DNA of 64,000 bases from assembly GCF_017549005.1 (NCBI RefSeq), contig NZ_JAFYYT010000037.1, positions 62,001 through 126,000 on the forward strand, in the 5' to 3' direction. Source of the stretch: Ruminococcus sp. (GTDB lineage: Bacteria; Bacillota; Clostridia; Oscillospirales; Ruminococcaceae). Each line of letters opens with the position of its first letter. The stretch's first letter is position 1. Below, piece by piece: positions 8,450 through 18,082 of the stretch. Both the position numbers and the translations under genes were made by a program. The notes under the pieces were generated by a model, which did not search any database, had not been told where the DNA came from, and saw only the letters and a list, made by a program, of their open reading frames with translations.

Positions 8450-8465
8450 ATGAAGGAGAAAAGAC

Positions 8466-9164
8466 ATGAACATTATCAGTATCATAAGAAATTACCTGAA
8501 AAAACGTTTCACAGGCGAGGTCTTCTACGTAAACGGCTCGGATACGCTTCCGCCGCCCCTTACAAGAGAGGAAGAGAACGAAGTCTTTTCGCGGCTTGCC
8601 GCTCACGATTCAGAAGCAAGGAACTGCCTTATAGAGCACAATCTGCGGCTTGTGGTATACATAGCCAAGAAATTCGAGTCCACGGGCATCGGTATCGAGG
8701 ACCTGGTCTCCATAGGGACAATAGGGCTTATCAAAGCCGTTAACACCTTCTGTCCCACGAAGAATATCAAGCTTGCCACCTATGCTTCGAGATGTATCGA
8801 GAACGAGATACTCATGTTCCTGCGGAAGTCATCACAGTACCGCAACGACCTATCCATAGACGAGCCGCTGAATATCGACTACGACGGCAACGAGCTGCTG
8901 CTGTCGGACATACTCGGCACTGACGATGACATTGTCAACAAGGGTATCGAAAACGAAGCCGAGCGCGATATACTGCGCAACGCCGTTGCAGAGCTCTGCG
9001 ACCGTGAAAGGGAGATAATGGAAATGCGCTTCGGACTTATCGACGGCAAGGAGAAGACCCAGAAGGAGGTCGCCGACTGCATAGGCATATCCCAGTCCTA
9101 TATATCAAGGCTCGAAAAGAAGATAATCAAAAAGCTCCGTATCAAGATAGAAAGCGTATCCTGA
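8466..9164 (+). CDS. sigE: RNA polymerase sporulation sigma factor SigE
   Basis: A 232-residue sigma-70 family member. Region 2 is [26 protein letters not shown] with [19 protein letters not shown], the hallmark of sigma-E/F/G/K-type factors; region 4 is [11 protein letters not shown] followed by the helix-turn-helix [22 protein letters not shown]. The N-terminal about 28 residues before the first conserved helix ([10 protein letters not shown]) match the pro-sequence removed by SpoIIGA. GGAG is 7 bases before the ATG. In many sporulators sigG follows sigE; here recJ follows instead after 156 bases. Confidence 0.93.
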   Translation: MNIISIIRNYLKKRFTGEVFYVNGSDTLPPPLTREEENEVFSRLAAHDSEARNCLIEHNLRLVVYIAKKFESTGIGIEDLVSIGTIGLIKAVNTFCPTKNIKLATYASRCIENEILMFLRKSSQYRNDLSIDEPLNIDYDGNELLLSDILGTDDDIVNKGIENEAERDILRNAVAELCDREREIMEMRFGLIDGKEKTQKEVADCIGISQSYISRLEKKIIKKLRIKIESVS

Positions 9165-9255
9165 GAAATACCTTTTTCCGGGCGGCATTACGCCGCCCAT
9201 GCAGGCTGACGGCAGGAGACTGACAGCTTAATTTGTATTTTTTTATGCTTCGGTG

Positions 9256-9284
9256 TTGTAAAAAGGGCAGATCTGTGATATAAT
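9256..9284 (+). promoter_or_regulatory. Sigma-A-type promoter of the recJ operon
   Basis: TTGTAA (9256-9261), a 17-base spacer and a perfect TATAAT (9279-9284) lie 36 bases upstream of the recJ ATG. It separates the recJ-relA run from sigE. Confidence 0.65.
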
Positions 9285-9320
9285 GATTATATCTATATCT
9301 TTCTCATCAGGAGTCATTGT

Positions 9321-11378
9321 ATGAAAAAATGGAGCGTCGGAGTACCCGACAGAAAAATCGTTTCCGCACTTATGCTCAACTGCGGAGTAAGCTCCCTTGC
9401 GGCGGCTGCCCTTGCGGCAAAGGGCTACTCCTCAGCGGAATCTGTCATGGAAAGCCTTAATGCGGACGAGCTTTCCGACCCGTTCCTCATAAAGGATATG
9501 CAGGAGGCTGCGGACACGATAAACAGCGCCATCGAAAACGGCGAGCGCATATGCATTTACGGCGATTACGACTGCGACGGCATTATAGCCACAGTTATTC
9601 TATATTCCTATCTGCTGGAAACGGGCGCGGACGTGACCTATTACATACCCGAACGCTCGGAGGGCTACGGACTCAACATGAAAGCCGCCGACAGCATGGC
9701 AGCTGACGGAGTATCCCTCATAGTCACTGTGGATAACGGTATTTCCGCTATTCCCGAAGCCGAACACATATACTCTCTCGGCATGAGGCTGGTCGTTACC
9801 GACCACCACCGTCAGGGCGAACAGCTCCCATGTGCAGAGGCTGTAGTCGACCCTCACAGGCACGACTGTTTCTCCCCTTTCAAGGAGATGTGCGGCGCAG
9901 GGATAGCTCTCAAGCTTGTTGCTGCCCTTGACGGCGGCGACTGCACAATGGCTCTCGAGCAATTCGGCGACCTTGCCGCAATTGCCACAGTTGCCGATAT
10001 AGTTAGCCTTAAAGGCGAAAACCGCTTTCTCGTTTCATACGGTCTCGGGCTTATAAGCAACTCCGACCGTCATGCAATAATGGCTCTCAAAGAGGTCTGC
10101 GGACTTAACGGCAAGCCTGTGGATACGCGCTCCGTGGGATTCGGCATAGCTCCGAGGATAAACGCCTCGGGACGATTCGGCTCACCGAAAACTGCAGCGG
10201 AGCTTCTTCTCTGCGAGGACTTCGACGAAGCCCTTTCAATAGCCCGTGAACTGGACAGGCTCAATAATATGCGTAAAGACGCGGAAAACTCCATTATTTC
10301 CGAGATATACTCCATGATAGACAAAGACCCCGGAATTATCAGGAGCAGAGTCATCTTCCTCTGCGGAAAGGACTGGCACCACGGAGTTATCGGCATTGTT
10401 GCCGCCCGTATAGTGGAGCAGTTCGGAAAGCCCTGCTTCATAGCCTCGGAAGCTGAGGGCGAGATAAGAGGTTCAGCCCGTTCCTTCGGTGAATTTTCCG
10501 TGTTCGAGGCGCTCACTGCCGCCTCTGAAGCTCTTGAAAAATTCGGCGGACACCCCGGCGCAGGCGGCTTTACCATAAAGGAGGGAATGACGGAAAATTT
10601 CCGCAGTCTCCTTGAAAAATACGCCCTTGAAAATCACAGGAATATGCCTCTTGCGGAGCTTCACGCGGACAGTCCCGTTACTCCGCAGGAGCTTACAGTT
10701 GAAAACATAAGAGGTCTCGACGTTCTCGAGCCTTTCGGTACCGATAACGAAAAGCCTCTTTTCTACATAGAAAACGCACAGATAACCGATATAGTCCCTT
10801 TATCTGAGGGAGCTCATACGAAGCTCCGCATAAAGACGGGCTTCACTCAGGCTGACGCCCTCATGTTCAGGAAGTCCCCATCGGAACTTCCGTTCGCAAA
10901 GGGTGATGTCTGCGACATGATAGTTTCCCTCGGGGTCAACGAATTCCGCGGCAATGTCTCTCCAAACATCATCATCAGCGACATAAGGCCACATATGTTT
11001 GAGCAGAGCAGATACTTCGCGGCACAGCAAGCTTTTGAAGCTTTTCTGCGCGGTGAGGAGCTCCCGAAGAACTACTACCCCAGCATGAACCCGTCACGCG
11101 ACGATGTTGTAAAGATATACAAGGCCATACCTGAAGCCGGGATAAATACGGACTCCCTTTACATCAGGCTGAATGACAGGAACATCAACTACTGTAAATT
11201 CTGCGTTTCCGTCGAAGCTCTGAGACAGCTTGGACTTGTAGCTGTTTCATGCTCTGACTTCAGGATAAATAAGATCAGCGTCACTCAGAAAGCCGATCTG
11301 GACTCGGCTCCCGTACTCGTTTCCCTCAGAAGCAAGCTCGGACAAGCCATAGATAAGGAGAATAGATATGACAGATGA
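9321..11378 (+). CDS. recJ: Single-stranded-DNA-specific exonuclease RecJ
   Basis: A 685-residue DHH-family 5'-3' exonuclease that acts on single strands in recombination and mismatch or base-excision repair. Metal-binding motifs are clear: CIYGDYDCDGI (about 74-84), TVDNGIS (about 136), VVTDHHR (about 157-163) and the DPHRHD block; the DHHA1 domain holds GHPGAGGFTI (about 412-421). An OB-like region and a C-terminal extension (about 550-685) follow, which explains a length above the roughly 570 residues of the E. coli enzyme. Its end overlaps relA by 11 bases, so the two are translationally coupled. Confidence 0.95.
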   Translation: MKKWSVGVPDRKIVSALMLNCGVSSLAAAALAAKGYSSAESVMESLNADELSDPFLIKDMQEAADTINSAIENGERICIYGDYDCDGIIATVILYSYLLETGADVTYYIPERSEGYGLNMKAADSMAADGVSLIVTVDNGISAIPEAEHIYSLGMRLVVTDHHRQGEQLPCAEAVVDPHRHDCFSPFKEMCGAGIALKLVAALDGGDCTMALEQFGDLAAIATVADIVSLKGENRFLVSYGLGLISNSDRHAIMALKEVCGLNGKPVDTRSVGFGIAPRINASGRFGSPKTAAELLLCEDFDEALSIARELDRLNNMRKDAENSIISEIYSMIDKDPGIIRSRVIFLCGKDWHHGVIGIVAARIVEQFGKPCFIASEAEGEIRGSARSFGEFSVFEALTAASEALEKFGGHPGAGGFTIKEGMTENFRSLLEKYALENHRNMPLAELHADSPVTPQELTVENIRGLDVLEPFGTDNEKPLFYIENAQITDIVPLSEGAHTKLRIKTGFTQADALMFRKSPSELPFAKGDVCDMIVSLGVNEFRGNVSPNIIISDIRPHMFEQSRYFAAQQAFEAFLRGEELPKNYYPSMNPSRDDVVKIYKAIPEAGINTDSLYIRLNDRNINYCKFCVSVEALRQLGLVAVSCSDFRINKISVTQKADLDSAPVLVSLRSKLGQAIDKENRYDR

Positions 11379-13665
11379 CATGAATGTATCAAATCTCAAA
11401 CATCAGGAGGTAGAAATACCTATACCCGAATCGGCGCTTCCGAAGGATCCGACTGACTTTCTCAACGATATCCCCGATTTCAAGGACGATTACACCATTG
11501 AGAAGATAATACAGAAGATACTCACAGACGACAAGCAGTACGATCTCAGCAAGATCATTTCCGCCTATGAGTTTGCTGCAAAGGCTCACGAAGGACAGAC
11601 CCGTTCCTCGGGCCAGCCCTATATCACCCACCCCCTTGCGGTATCCTACACGCTCCTTGAGCTTGGAATGGACACGGATACTATCTGTGCAGCCCTGCTC
11701 CATGATGTAGTGGAGGACACGGACGCAACTCTTGACGATATAAAGAAGCGTTTCGGACAGGACGTGGCTCTCCTTGTTGACGGAGTCACAAAACTGAGCA
11801 AGATCCCCACTTCAAGCAAGGAGGAACAGCAGGCTGAGAATATCCGAAAGATACTCCTTGCTATGTCTCAGGATATCCGTGTAATGATTATCAAGCTCAG
11901 CGACCGTCTCCACAATATGCGTACACTCAAGTACCGCCCGCTCGAAAAGCAGAGGAACACCGCTCTTGAGACCATGAACATATATGCTCCCATAGCTCAC
12001 CGCCTTGGTATCAGAGCCATGAAAGAGGAATTGCAGGACCTTGCTTTCCACTTCCTCGACCCCTATGCCTATTCCGAGATAGAGAATATCCTGGAAAACA
12101 AGAAGGAAGAGCGAGAAGCCTTCATCGAGATCATCAAGAGCCGTATCGCTCAGCGCTTCAAGTCCGAGGAATTCGCACAGCCCCCCCAGATAGACGGAAG
12201 AGTAAAGAGCATATACAGCATATACCGGAAAATATTCATAAATCACAAGGATATCGACGAAATATACGATAAATATGCAGTCCGTATCATAGTTACGACT
12301 ATTGCGGAGTGCTATAACGTACTCGGACTTATCCACGATATGTTCAAGCCTCTGCCCAACCGTTTCAAGGACTATATCTCCACTCCTAAGAACAATATGT
12401 ACCAGTCTCTGCACACCACAGTTCTCGGAAAGGAAGGTATCCCCTTCGAGGTGCAGATACGCACATGGGATATGCACGAGACCGCTGAATACGGTATCGC
12501 CGCCCACTGGAAGTACAAGGAGGGCATACAGGGCAAGGACAAGATGGAACACCGCCTTGCATGGGTGCGACAGGTTATCGAAGCACAGCAGACCTCCGAC
12601 GACGTTGAGGAGATAGTCCGCATAATCAAGACCGACCTTGATCCCGAAGATATCGTCGTTATGACCCCCAAGGGAATGTCCGTGAGCCTGCCTATCAACT
12701 CCACGGTCATCGACTTTGCCTACCGCATACACACTCAGATCGGCCACAAGACCGTCGGCGCAAAGGTGGACGGCAGGATAGTCCCCCTTGACTACAAGCT
12801 CCAGACAGGCCAGATATGCGAGATAATCACCAGCAAGGACCCCGAAAAGGGCCCCAACCGTGCATGGCTCAATATCGTACAGACCAACGAAGCCCGTTCA
12901 AAGATACGCTCCTGGTTCAAAAAGGAGCGCCGCGACGAAAACATCACCGAGGGCAAGACCCAGCTTGAACGCGAATTCAAGCGTCACAGGATAAACCTCA
13001 AGGAGGAGCAGTATACCGAGTTCCTGCAGGACGACTTCAAGCGTCATAACTGCGAGACTCTCGAGGACTTCTACGCCTCCATAGGCTACGGCGGTATTTC
13101 CCTTTCAAAGATAATGCCGCGGCTCAAGGACAAATATGAGAAGCTCCACGAAAACGAGGACGAACCGTCTGTAGTTCCGCTAATTAAGCCAAAGCCCAAC
13201 GGCAGGAGCAGTATCGTTCTCGACCAGATAGACGATATGCTCATAAAGTTCGCACAGTGCTGCAATCCTCTCCCCGGAGATGACATCATCGGCTTCATAA
13301 CCCGCGGCTACGGTATTTCCGTACACACCACAAGCTGTACAAACTACAAGGCTGCCCTCGCAAGGAACAATCCCGAGGAGCTCGAACGCTGGGTTGAGAT
13401 ACAGTGGACTGACAACAGCGATACTCAGCTGCAGACAAGCTTTGAGGTCACTGCTGTGGACCGCGTCGGGCTCGTTTACGATATTTCCGCAGTATTGCTG
13501 GAAGCCCGTGTGCCTATCGTACATTCCGCTTCGAGAGTGCTCAAGAACGGAAACGCTCTTTTTGAGGGAACTATCGTTATTTCCAGCACTGAACAGCTCA
13601 AGAACCTCTTTGAGAAACTCAGAAAGATAAAGGGCGTTATCTCTGTCGAAAGAGCCGCCATTTAA
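11368..13665 (+). CDS. relA: Bifunctional (p)ppGpp synthetase/hydrolase (Rel)
   Basis: A 765-residue RelA/SpoT homologue that makes and degrades the stringent-response alarmones (p)ppGpp. The HD hydrolase domain shows ITHPLAVSYTLLELGMD and LHDVVEDTDAT (about 105-123) with the conserved His-Asp pair, the synthetase domain KDYISTPKNNMYQSLHTTV (about 331-349), a TGS domain (VVMTPKGMSVSLPINSTVIDFAY, about 430-452), a zinc-finger-like CCNPLPGDDIIGF segment and a C-terminal ACT domain. Both catalytic centres look intact. GGAG precedes the ATG, inside the end of recJ. Confidence 0.96.
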   Translation: MTDDMNVSNLKHQEVEIPIPESALPKDPTDFLNDIPDFKDDYTIEKIIQKILTDDKQYDLSKIISAYEFAAKAHEGQTRSSGQPYITHPLAVSYTLLELGMDTDTICAALLHDVVEDTDATLDDIKKRFGQDVALLVDGVTKLSKIPTSSKEEQQAENIRKILLAMSQDIRVMIIKLSDRLHNMRTLKYRPLEKQRNTALETMNIYAPIAHRLGIRAMKEELQDLAFHFLDPYAYSEIENILENKKEEREAFIEIIKSRIAQRFKSEEFAQPPQIDGRVKSIYSIYRKIFINHKDIDEIYDKYAVRIIVTTIAECYNVLGLIHDMFKPLPNRFKDYISTPKNNMYQSLHTTVLGKEGIPFEVQIRTWDMHETAEYGIAAHWKYKEGIQGKDKMEHRLAWVRQVIEAQQTSDDVEEIVRIIKTDLDPEDIVVMTPKGMSVSLPINSTVIDFAYRIHTQIGHKTVGAKVDGRIVPLDYKLQTGQICEIITSKDPEKGPNRAWLNIVQTNEARSKIRSWFKKERRDENITEGKTQLEREFKRHRINLKEEQYTEFLQDDFKRHNCETLEDFYASIGYGGISLSKIMPRLKDKYEKLHENEDEPSVVPLIKPKPNGRSSIVLDQIDDMLIKFAQCCNPLPGDDIIGFITRGYGISVHTTSCTNYKAALARNNPEELERWVEIQWTDNSDTQLQTSFEVTAVDRVGLVYDISAVLLEARVPIVHSASRVLKNGNALFEGTIVISSTEQLKNLFEKLRKIKGVISVERAAI

Positions 13666-13676
13666 GGAGAATATAC

Positions 13677-14318
13677 ATGAAAATACACCATTTACAGCTC
13701 GGACCGCTCCGTTCCAACTGCTATATAGTTGAAACTGCACCGGGGCGCTGCGTTGCCATAGATATAGGCGGAGACAGCAGGCTCCTGCTGGAATTCCTGA
13801 AAATGAAGAAGCTCCGTCTGGGAAAGATACTCCTCACTCACGGCCATTTTGACCACATAGGAGGCGCAGAGGAAGTACATCAGGCTACAGGGGCGGAGGT
13901 CTATATCCATGAGCTGGACGCTCATATGCTCACGAGCGAATCCGCTTCGCTTGCCTCGAATATGTCATTCATAGACTTTGTGCCCCTTACCGACTGGACC
14001 TGTATCTTCGGCGACTGCTACATAAACGACGGAGACTGCTCGTTCAGGGTCCTCCACACTCCCGGTCATTCAAGGGGAAGCGTTTGCTATATATGCGAGG
14101 ACGTTATTTTCTCGGGCGATACCCTGTTCTGCTGCTCTGTGGGAAGAACGGATTTCCCAGACAGCAGCGATGCAGCTATGGCTTATTCACTCAACACCCT
14201 GTATCACCTTCAGGGCGACTACAAAGTGCTCCCAGGACATAACGAGAGCACTACTCTCGGTTACGAACGTGAAGCAAATCCATATATGAAACAGTTCAGA
14301 GGGAAAAATGACGACTGA
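13677..14318 (+). CDS. MBL-fold metallo-hydrolase (glyoxalase II-like)
   Basis: A 213-residue metallo-beta-lactamase-fold hydrolase. The zinc ligand motif LTHGHFDHIGG (about 59-69), the later HTPGHSRGSVCY (about 128-139), SGDTLF and the closing LPGHNEST are the glyoxalase-II-like subgroup signatures. Such proteins hydrolyse thioesters such as S-lactoylglutathione or analogous bacillithiol adducts; the short length (no C-terminal glutathione domain) argues against a classical GloB. It starts 11 bases after relA, with AAGGAG upstream, and overlaps hemZ by 11 bases. Confidence 0.9.
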   Translation: MKIHHLQLGPLRSNCYIVETAPGRCVAIDIGGDSRLLLEFLKMKKLRLGKILLTHGHFDHIGGAEEVHQATGAEVYIHELDAHMLTSESASLASNMSFIDFVPLTDWTCIFGDCYINDGDCSFRVLHTPGHSRGSVCYICEDVIFSGDTLFCCSVGRTDFPDSSDAAMAYSLNTLYHLQGDYKVLPGHNESTTLGYEREANPYMKQFRGKNDD

Positions 14319-15792
14319 TAATACCAAAATGCCCATAATCCTCATCGGGAACTCCTTCAAATACGAAGTTGAAGCCACAATGAAGCTCTTTTTCAGCACG
14401 GCTCATTATACCTTCGGTACTTCCCGTGAGGACATAACAGGCGATGAATATGTGATAGCCGAGGTCTCGGAGGACGGTAACACCATTGCCGCAGAGGTTA
14501 AGCTGAAAGGCAGCGAAGCCGTATCAGAAAGTCTCCGCACCGACGACCCGTCTGTAAATGAACAGGAGCTTTGCAGGCTGATTTTCCATATCCTCTCAGA
14601 AAAGACAGGAATCAGGCCGCCCTGGGGACTTATGACGGGCATACGCCCCGTGAAAAAGGTACTGGAGCTCATGGATGCAGGGCTTTCAAAGGACGAGATA
14701 TTCAAAAGGCTGTCGGACAAATACGAGGTCACGGAGAAAAAGCTTCAGCTTGCCTATGATACGGCGGTAAACCAGCTCCCTATAGTCGAAAAGATAGACA
14801 GTTCGGCTGTCAGCCTCTATGTTTCCATACCTTTCTGCCCTACAAGGTGCAGCTACTGCTCCTTCGTATCACATTCAATGGACTCCGCAATGAAGCTCAT
14901 GCCCGAGTACGTTTCCGCACTCTGCCGCGAGCTTGAGATACTGGGCGATATCGTGAAGGAGACCGGCACAAAAATAGATACGATCTATTTCGGCGGCGGA
15001 ACTCCCACTTCCCTTTCGGCTCAGGACTTAAAAACGATAATGGAAGCAGTTGAAAAGAACTTCGATATCGGAAAAGTCCGCGAATACAGCGTGGAGGCAG
15101 GACGTCCCGACACCATAACCGAGGAAAAGCTCCATGTTATCAGGGAGCTTGGCGCAGGTCGGATATCCGTAAATCCGCAGACGCTCAACGATGAAGTGCT
15201 GAAAGTCATCGGCAGAAAGCACTCGGGAGCTGACGCACTTAAAGCCTTTGAGCTTGCAAGAAAGGTCGGCTTTACCAATATCAATACCGACCTTATCGCA
15301 GGACTTCCCACAGAGTCAGCGGAGAGCTTCCGCAATACCCTCGACAAGATGATAGAGCTCGACCCAGAGAGCATAACCGTGCATACACTGACTATAAAGC
15401 GCTCTGCTACGCTCTTTGCAGACGGAAATATGAACTGCTCAAATCCTGCGGCAGAAATGGTGGATTACAGCATTCCCGCACTGATGTCACACGGCTATCT
15501 GCCATACTATATGTATCGTCAGAAGAATACCGTGGACAACCTGGAAAACGTGGGATACGCGAAAAAAGGCTTTGAGAGCTACTACAACATCTTCATCATG
15601 GACGAGACACAGACTATCCTGGGCGCAGGCTGCGCGGCTTCAACGAAGCTTCTGTACGAAAACAACAGGATAGAACGCATACACAACTACAAATTCCCCT
15701 ATGAGTACATACGAAGCTTTGACAAGCTCATGAAAAAGAAACAGGAGGTCAGGGAATGCCTGAAAAAAATCAAATTTTTGAAGCTGAGATAA
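14308..15792 (+). CDS. hemZ: Oxygen-independent coproporphyrinogen dehydrogenase-type radical SAM protein (HemZ)
   Basis: A 494-residue radical SAM protein. The 4Fe-4S motif is CPTRCSYCSF (Cys-x3-Cys-x2-Cys, about 177-186), with the SAM-binding GGGTPTSL motif (about 229-236) and SVEAGRPDTI. The long N-terminal domain before the Fe-S motif and the end NYKFPYEYI are characteristic of the HemZ subfamily of Firmicutes. HemZ is annotated as coproporphyrinogen III oxidase-like, but many heme-auxotrophic Clostridia carry it and its substrate is uncertain. No other heme gene is present here. Its 3' end overlaps rlmD by 37 bases, an unusually long overlap. Confidence 0.9.
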   Translation: MTTDNTKMPIILIGNSFKYEVEATMKLFFSTAHYTFGTSREDITGDEYVIAEVSEDGNTIAAEVKLKGSEAVSESLRTDDPSVNEQELCRLIFHILSEKTGIRPPWGLMTGIRPVKKVLELMDAGLSKDEIFKRLSDKYEVTEKKLQLAYDTAVNQLPIVEKIDSSAVSLYVSIPFCPTRCSYCSFVSHSMDSAMKLMPEYVSALCRELEILGDIVKETGTKIDTIYFGGGTPTSLSAQDLKTIMEAVEKNFDIGKVREYSVEAGRPDTITEEKLHVIRELGAGRISVNPQTLNDEVLKVIGRKHSGADALKAFELARKVGFTNINTDLIAGLPTESAESFRNTLDKMIELDPESITVHTLTIKRSATLFADGNMNCSNPAAEMVDYSIPALMSHGYLPYYMYRQKNTVDNLENVGYAKKGFESYYNIFIMDETQTILGAGCAASTKLLYENNRIERIHNYKFPYEYIRSFDKLMKKKQEVRECLKKIKFLKLR

Positions 15793-17111
15793 CAGACCTG
15801 ACCGCAGAGGGAAATGGAGTCTGCCGTGCCGATGGTATGGCGGTATTCGTACCCGGAACAGCTGTCGGCGATATCGCAGAGATAAAAACGGTCAAGGTGC
15901 TGAAAAGCTATGCTTTCGGCATATTGGAAAAAATAATCGAGCCCTCCCCTGACCGCATTGAAAACTCCTGCGAGGTATATAAAAAATGCGGAGGCTGTCT
16001 TTTCAGACACATTTCCTACGAAGCCGAGTGCAGGACGAAAAACAAGCTCGTCCGCGACGCTTTTGAGCGTATAGGCGGTCTTTCTCCCGAGTTTGAGAGC
16101 TTTCTCTCCGCAGAAACTACAGAACATTACCGCAATAAGGCACAGTATCCCCTTGCAAATGAGAACGGCAGGGCTGTATGCGGATTTTATGCCCCGAGGA
16201 GCCACCGACTCGTTCCTGTAACGGACTGTGCTCTGCAGCCCGAGATCTTCAGCAAAATTCTCGAAGCTGTCCTCGCTTACATAAACGAGAAGAAACTACC
16301 GGTGTATGACGAAAGCAGAAATACTGGCATAATGCGGCATATCTACATTCGCAGGGGAGCTCACTCGGGAGAGATAATGGTCTGTCTTGTGGTGAGAAAG
16401 GACGTTTCACGTCAGCTCTCCGCGCTTTGCAGAGCTCTCACCGAAAAGTTCGGGGATATAAAAAGCATAGTCATGAACATCAACCCCGACAAGACAAACG
16501 TTATCCTCGGAAACCGCTGCATGACCTTATGGGGCAGCGATACCATTTCGGATACGATGTGCGGAAATAAAGTTAATATCTCTCCCCTTTCCTTTTATCA
16601 GGTCAATACATTGCAGGCGGAGAGACTTTACGCAAAAGCGCTGGAATATGCAGCTCCCGAGAAAAGCGATACCATTGCCGACCTTTACTGCGGCGCAGGT
16701 ACTATCGGACTTTCCATGGCTCATAAAGCGGCAAGAATAGTCGGCGTTGAGATAATTCCGCAGGCGGTGGAAAACGCTAAGTGTAATGCAGCTCTGAACA
16801 GTATTCCCAATGCGGAGTTTTACTGCGGCGACGCAGGCGAGTTTTTCGGAAAGCTGAGAATAGATGGGTGCAGTCCCGATATCATCGTGATTGACCCTCC
16901 GAGAAAGGGCTGCTCAGCCGAGACTATCGACGTTATCGCAGAGACTGCTCCCCGTAAGATAGTCATGATCTCCTGCAATCCCGCAACTGCCGCCCGTGAC
17001 GCAAAGCTCCTTGCGGATAAGGGTTACAGCGTGGACAAGGTCTGCGGCGTTGATCTGTTCCCGAGAACAGGACACGTTGAATGTGCAGTTTCGATGTCAA
17101 GGAAGAAATAA
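15756..17111 (+). CDS. rlmD: 23S rRNA (uracil-C5)-methyltransferase RlmD-type
   Basis: A 451-residue RumA/TrmA family enzyme that methylates C5 of a uridine, usually U1939 of 23S rRNA. An N-terminal TRAM domain (1-58) is followed by the Fe-S cysteines CEVYKKCGGC (about 68-77), the fold-conserved SFYQVNTLQAE (about 280), SAM motif DLYCGAGTIGL (about 309-319), DPPRKGC (about 375-381) and the nucleophile region SCNPATAARD (about 408-417). AGGAGG lies 8 bases before the ATG, inside hemZ, so the long overlap is real. The Firmicute paralogues RlmCD can also modify U747, so the target is inferred. Confidence 0.92.
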   Translation: MPEKNQIFEAEITDLTAEGNGVCRADGMAVFVPGTAVGDIAEIKTVKVLKSYAFGILEKIIEPSPDRIENSCEVYKKCGGCLFRHISYEAECRTKNKLVRDAFERIGGLSPEFESFLSAETTEHYRNKAQYPLANENGRAVCGFYAPRSHRLVPVTDCALQPEIFSKILEAVLAYINEKKLPVYDESRNTGIMRHIYIRRGAHSGEIMVCLVVRKDVSRQLSALCRALTEKFGDIKSIVMNINPDKTNVILGNRCMTLWGSDTISDTMCGNKVNISPLSFYQVNTLQAERLYAKALEYAAPEKSDTIADLYCGAGTIGLSMAHKAARIVGVEIIPQAVENAKCNAALNSIPNAEFYCGDAGEFFGKLRIDGCSPDIIVIDPPRKGCSAETIDVIAETAPRKIVMISCNPATAARDAKLLADKGYSVDKVCGVDLFPRTGHVECAVSMSRKK

Positions 17112-17112
17112 A

Positions 17113-17601
17113 ATGGCAAATTCTATAACAGGAAGCAGGATCATTCTAAGTATATTGCTGCTTTTTATCACTCCGTTTTCGCCTGCATTTTATGCTCTGT
17201 ACTTAACCGCAGGTCTGACTGATATGATCGACGGTGCAGTGGCAAGGAAAACAGATACAGTCAGTGAATTCGGAGCTAAGCTTGACACGATCGCAGATAT
17301 TGTATTCACAGCAGTTTGTATGATTAAATTTCTTCCACTGATAGAAATGCCGATCTGGATATATCCATGGATCGCCGGTATTGCATTTATCAAGCTTGCC
17401 AACTTCTTTATCAACTACATCAGACATAAAAAGCTCACCTCATTCCATTCTGTTATAAACAAGATCGCAGGAGCAGCATTATTCTTTTTTCCGCTTAGTT
17501 TCAACCTGATTAATACAACTCTTTTCGCAGCAGCTCTATGCGTTATCACAACGGTTGCAGCAATACACGAAAGTAATTATGTTTTGCGCCATACCGCCTA
17601 A
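17113..17601 (+). CDS. CDP-alcohol phosphatidyltransferase family protein
   Basis: A 162-residue polytopic membrane enzyme. The full family motif is present: DMIDGAVARK followed by GAKLDTIAD (about 35-60), giving the D-x2-DG-x2-AR-x8-G-x3-D-x3-D pattern that binds metal and the CDP-alcohol. Such enzymes exchange CMP of a CDP-diacylglycerol for an alcohol such as glycerol phosphate. Five to six helices are visible. I chose the ATG at 17113, one base after the rlmD stop, because the open frame upstream of it overlaps rlmD and has no ribosome site. Base composition is more AT-rich than the genes before it. A terminator follows. Confidence 0.88.
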   Translation: MANSITGSRIILSILLLFITPFSPAFYALYLTAGLTDMIDGAVARKTDTVSEFGAKLDTIADIVFTAVCMIKFLPLIEMPIWIYPWIAGIAFIKLANFFINYIRHKKLTSFHSVINKIAGAALFFFPLSFNLINTTLFAAALCVITTVAAIHESNYVLRHTA

Positions 17602-17619
17602 TATGCTGAATACCAAAAG

Positions 17620-17648
17620 AAAAGTGCCGTTTTTCGGCACTTTTTTCT
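17620..17648 (+). terminator. Rho-independent terminator of the recJ-relA-hemZ-rlmD run
   Basis: AAAAGTGCCG, loop TTTTT, CGGCACTTTT and further Ts. It lies 19 bases after the phosphatidyltransferase stop and marks the end of the forward operon. Confidence 0.88.
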
Positions 17649-17957
17649 TATGTAGTTATATCCTCAACAGGGACGGCACAAATAATTTCGGTAATGCCGA
17701 GGATATCGTAAACGAGGACAATATGAAAAAGTCCTTTTCCGTACAGGTATTCATTAATAATTTCAGCTACATGGGCAAGGATTATAAAAGCGTTACACCG
17801 CTTTATCTTGTTTAAATACCGCAATCTGGTCAAAAACTCTCCATATACAGGCAGCCGCTTCAATCTTTAAGGAGCGGCTGCTTTCTTTGGTTCTGAACTC
17901 AACCAACGGAAAGCGCATATGCTGAAAAGCTATACCGCCGCCCACTCCTTCATTCCC
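17649..17957. other. Gene-poor intergenic stretch
   Basis: No convincing gene. Short frames exist on both strands (a 71-codon minus frame from a TTG at 17863, and 30 codons from an ATG at 17723 on plus) but neither has a ribosome site or a family I recognise. A terminator-like hairpin with GCAGCCGCT/AGCGGCTGC arms (17851-17881) followed by TTTCTTT is present, which suggests the stretch is, or once was, transcribed forward. It may be the remains of a lost small gene. Confidence 0.5.
17851..17888 (+). terminator. Terminator-like hairpin without an obvious gene
   Basis: Nine-bp perfect stem (17851-17859 with 17873-17881), 13-base loop, then TTTCTTT. No upstream gene explains it. Confidence 0.55.
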
Positions 17958-17989
17958 TTGCTTTTTCGACAATAGTATGGTATACTATT
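17958..17989 (+). promoter_or_regulatory. Promoter with inverted repeat over the -10
   Basis: TTGCTT (17958-17963), 17 bases, TATACT (17981-17986). The -10 is embedded in a perfect 7-bp inverted repeat AATAGTA (17971-17977) / TACTATT (17983-17989), a plausible repressor site. It precedes the unknown gene at 18083 by about 95 bases. Confidence 0.5.
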
Positions 17990-18082
17990 CATATAAATCC
18001 ATTTTCCTTAAACTGAATATGCGCGTTGAATGCGTGGGCTCAATACAAAAAACAAAGATTTTTGAAATAAAAGGAACAGAAA

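Noticed and set aside
9180-9200. GC-rich hairpin GGGCGGC/GCCGCCC after sigE
   Set aside because: No T-run follows on either strand, so I do not call it a terminator, although it may still be one with help.
16996-17112. Upstream extension of the phosphatidyltransferase frame
   Set aside because: It overlaps rlmD in another frame and the family starts at MANSITGSRI.
17648-17863. 71-codon minus frame starting with TTG
   Set aside because: No ribosome site, no family, and it lies in a stretch with an orphan terminator; kept only as a remark.
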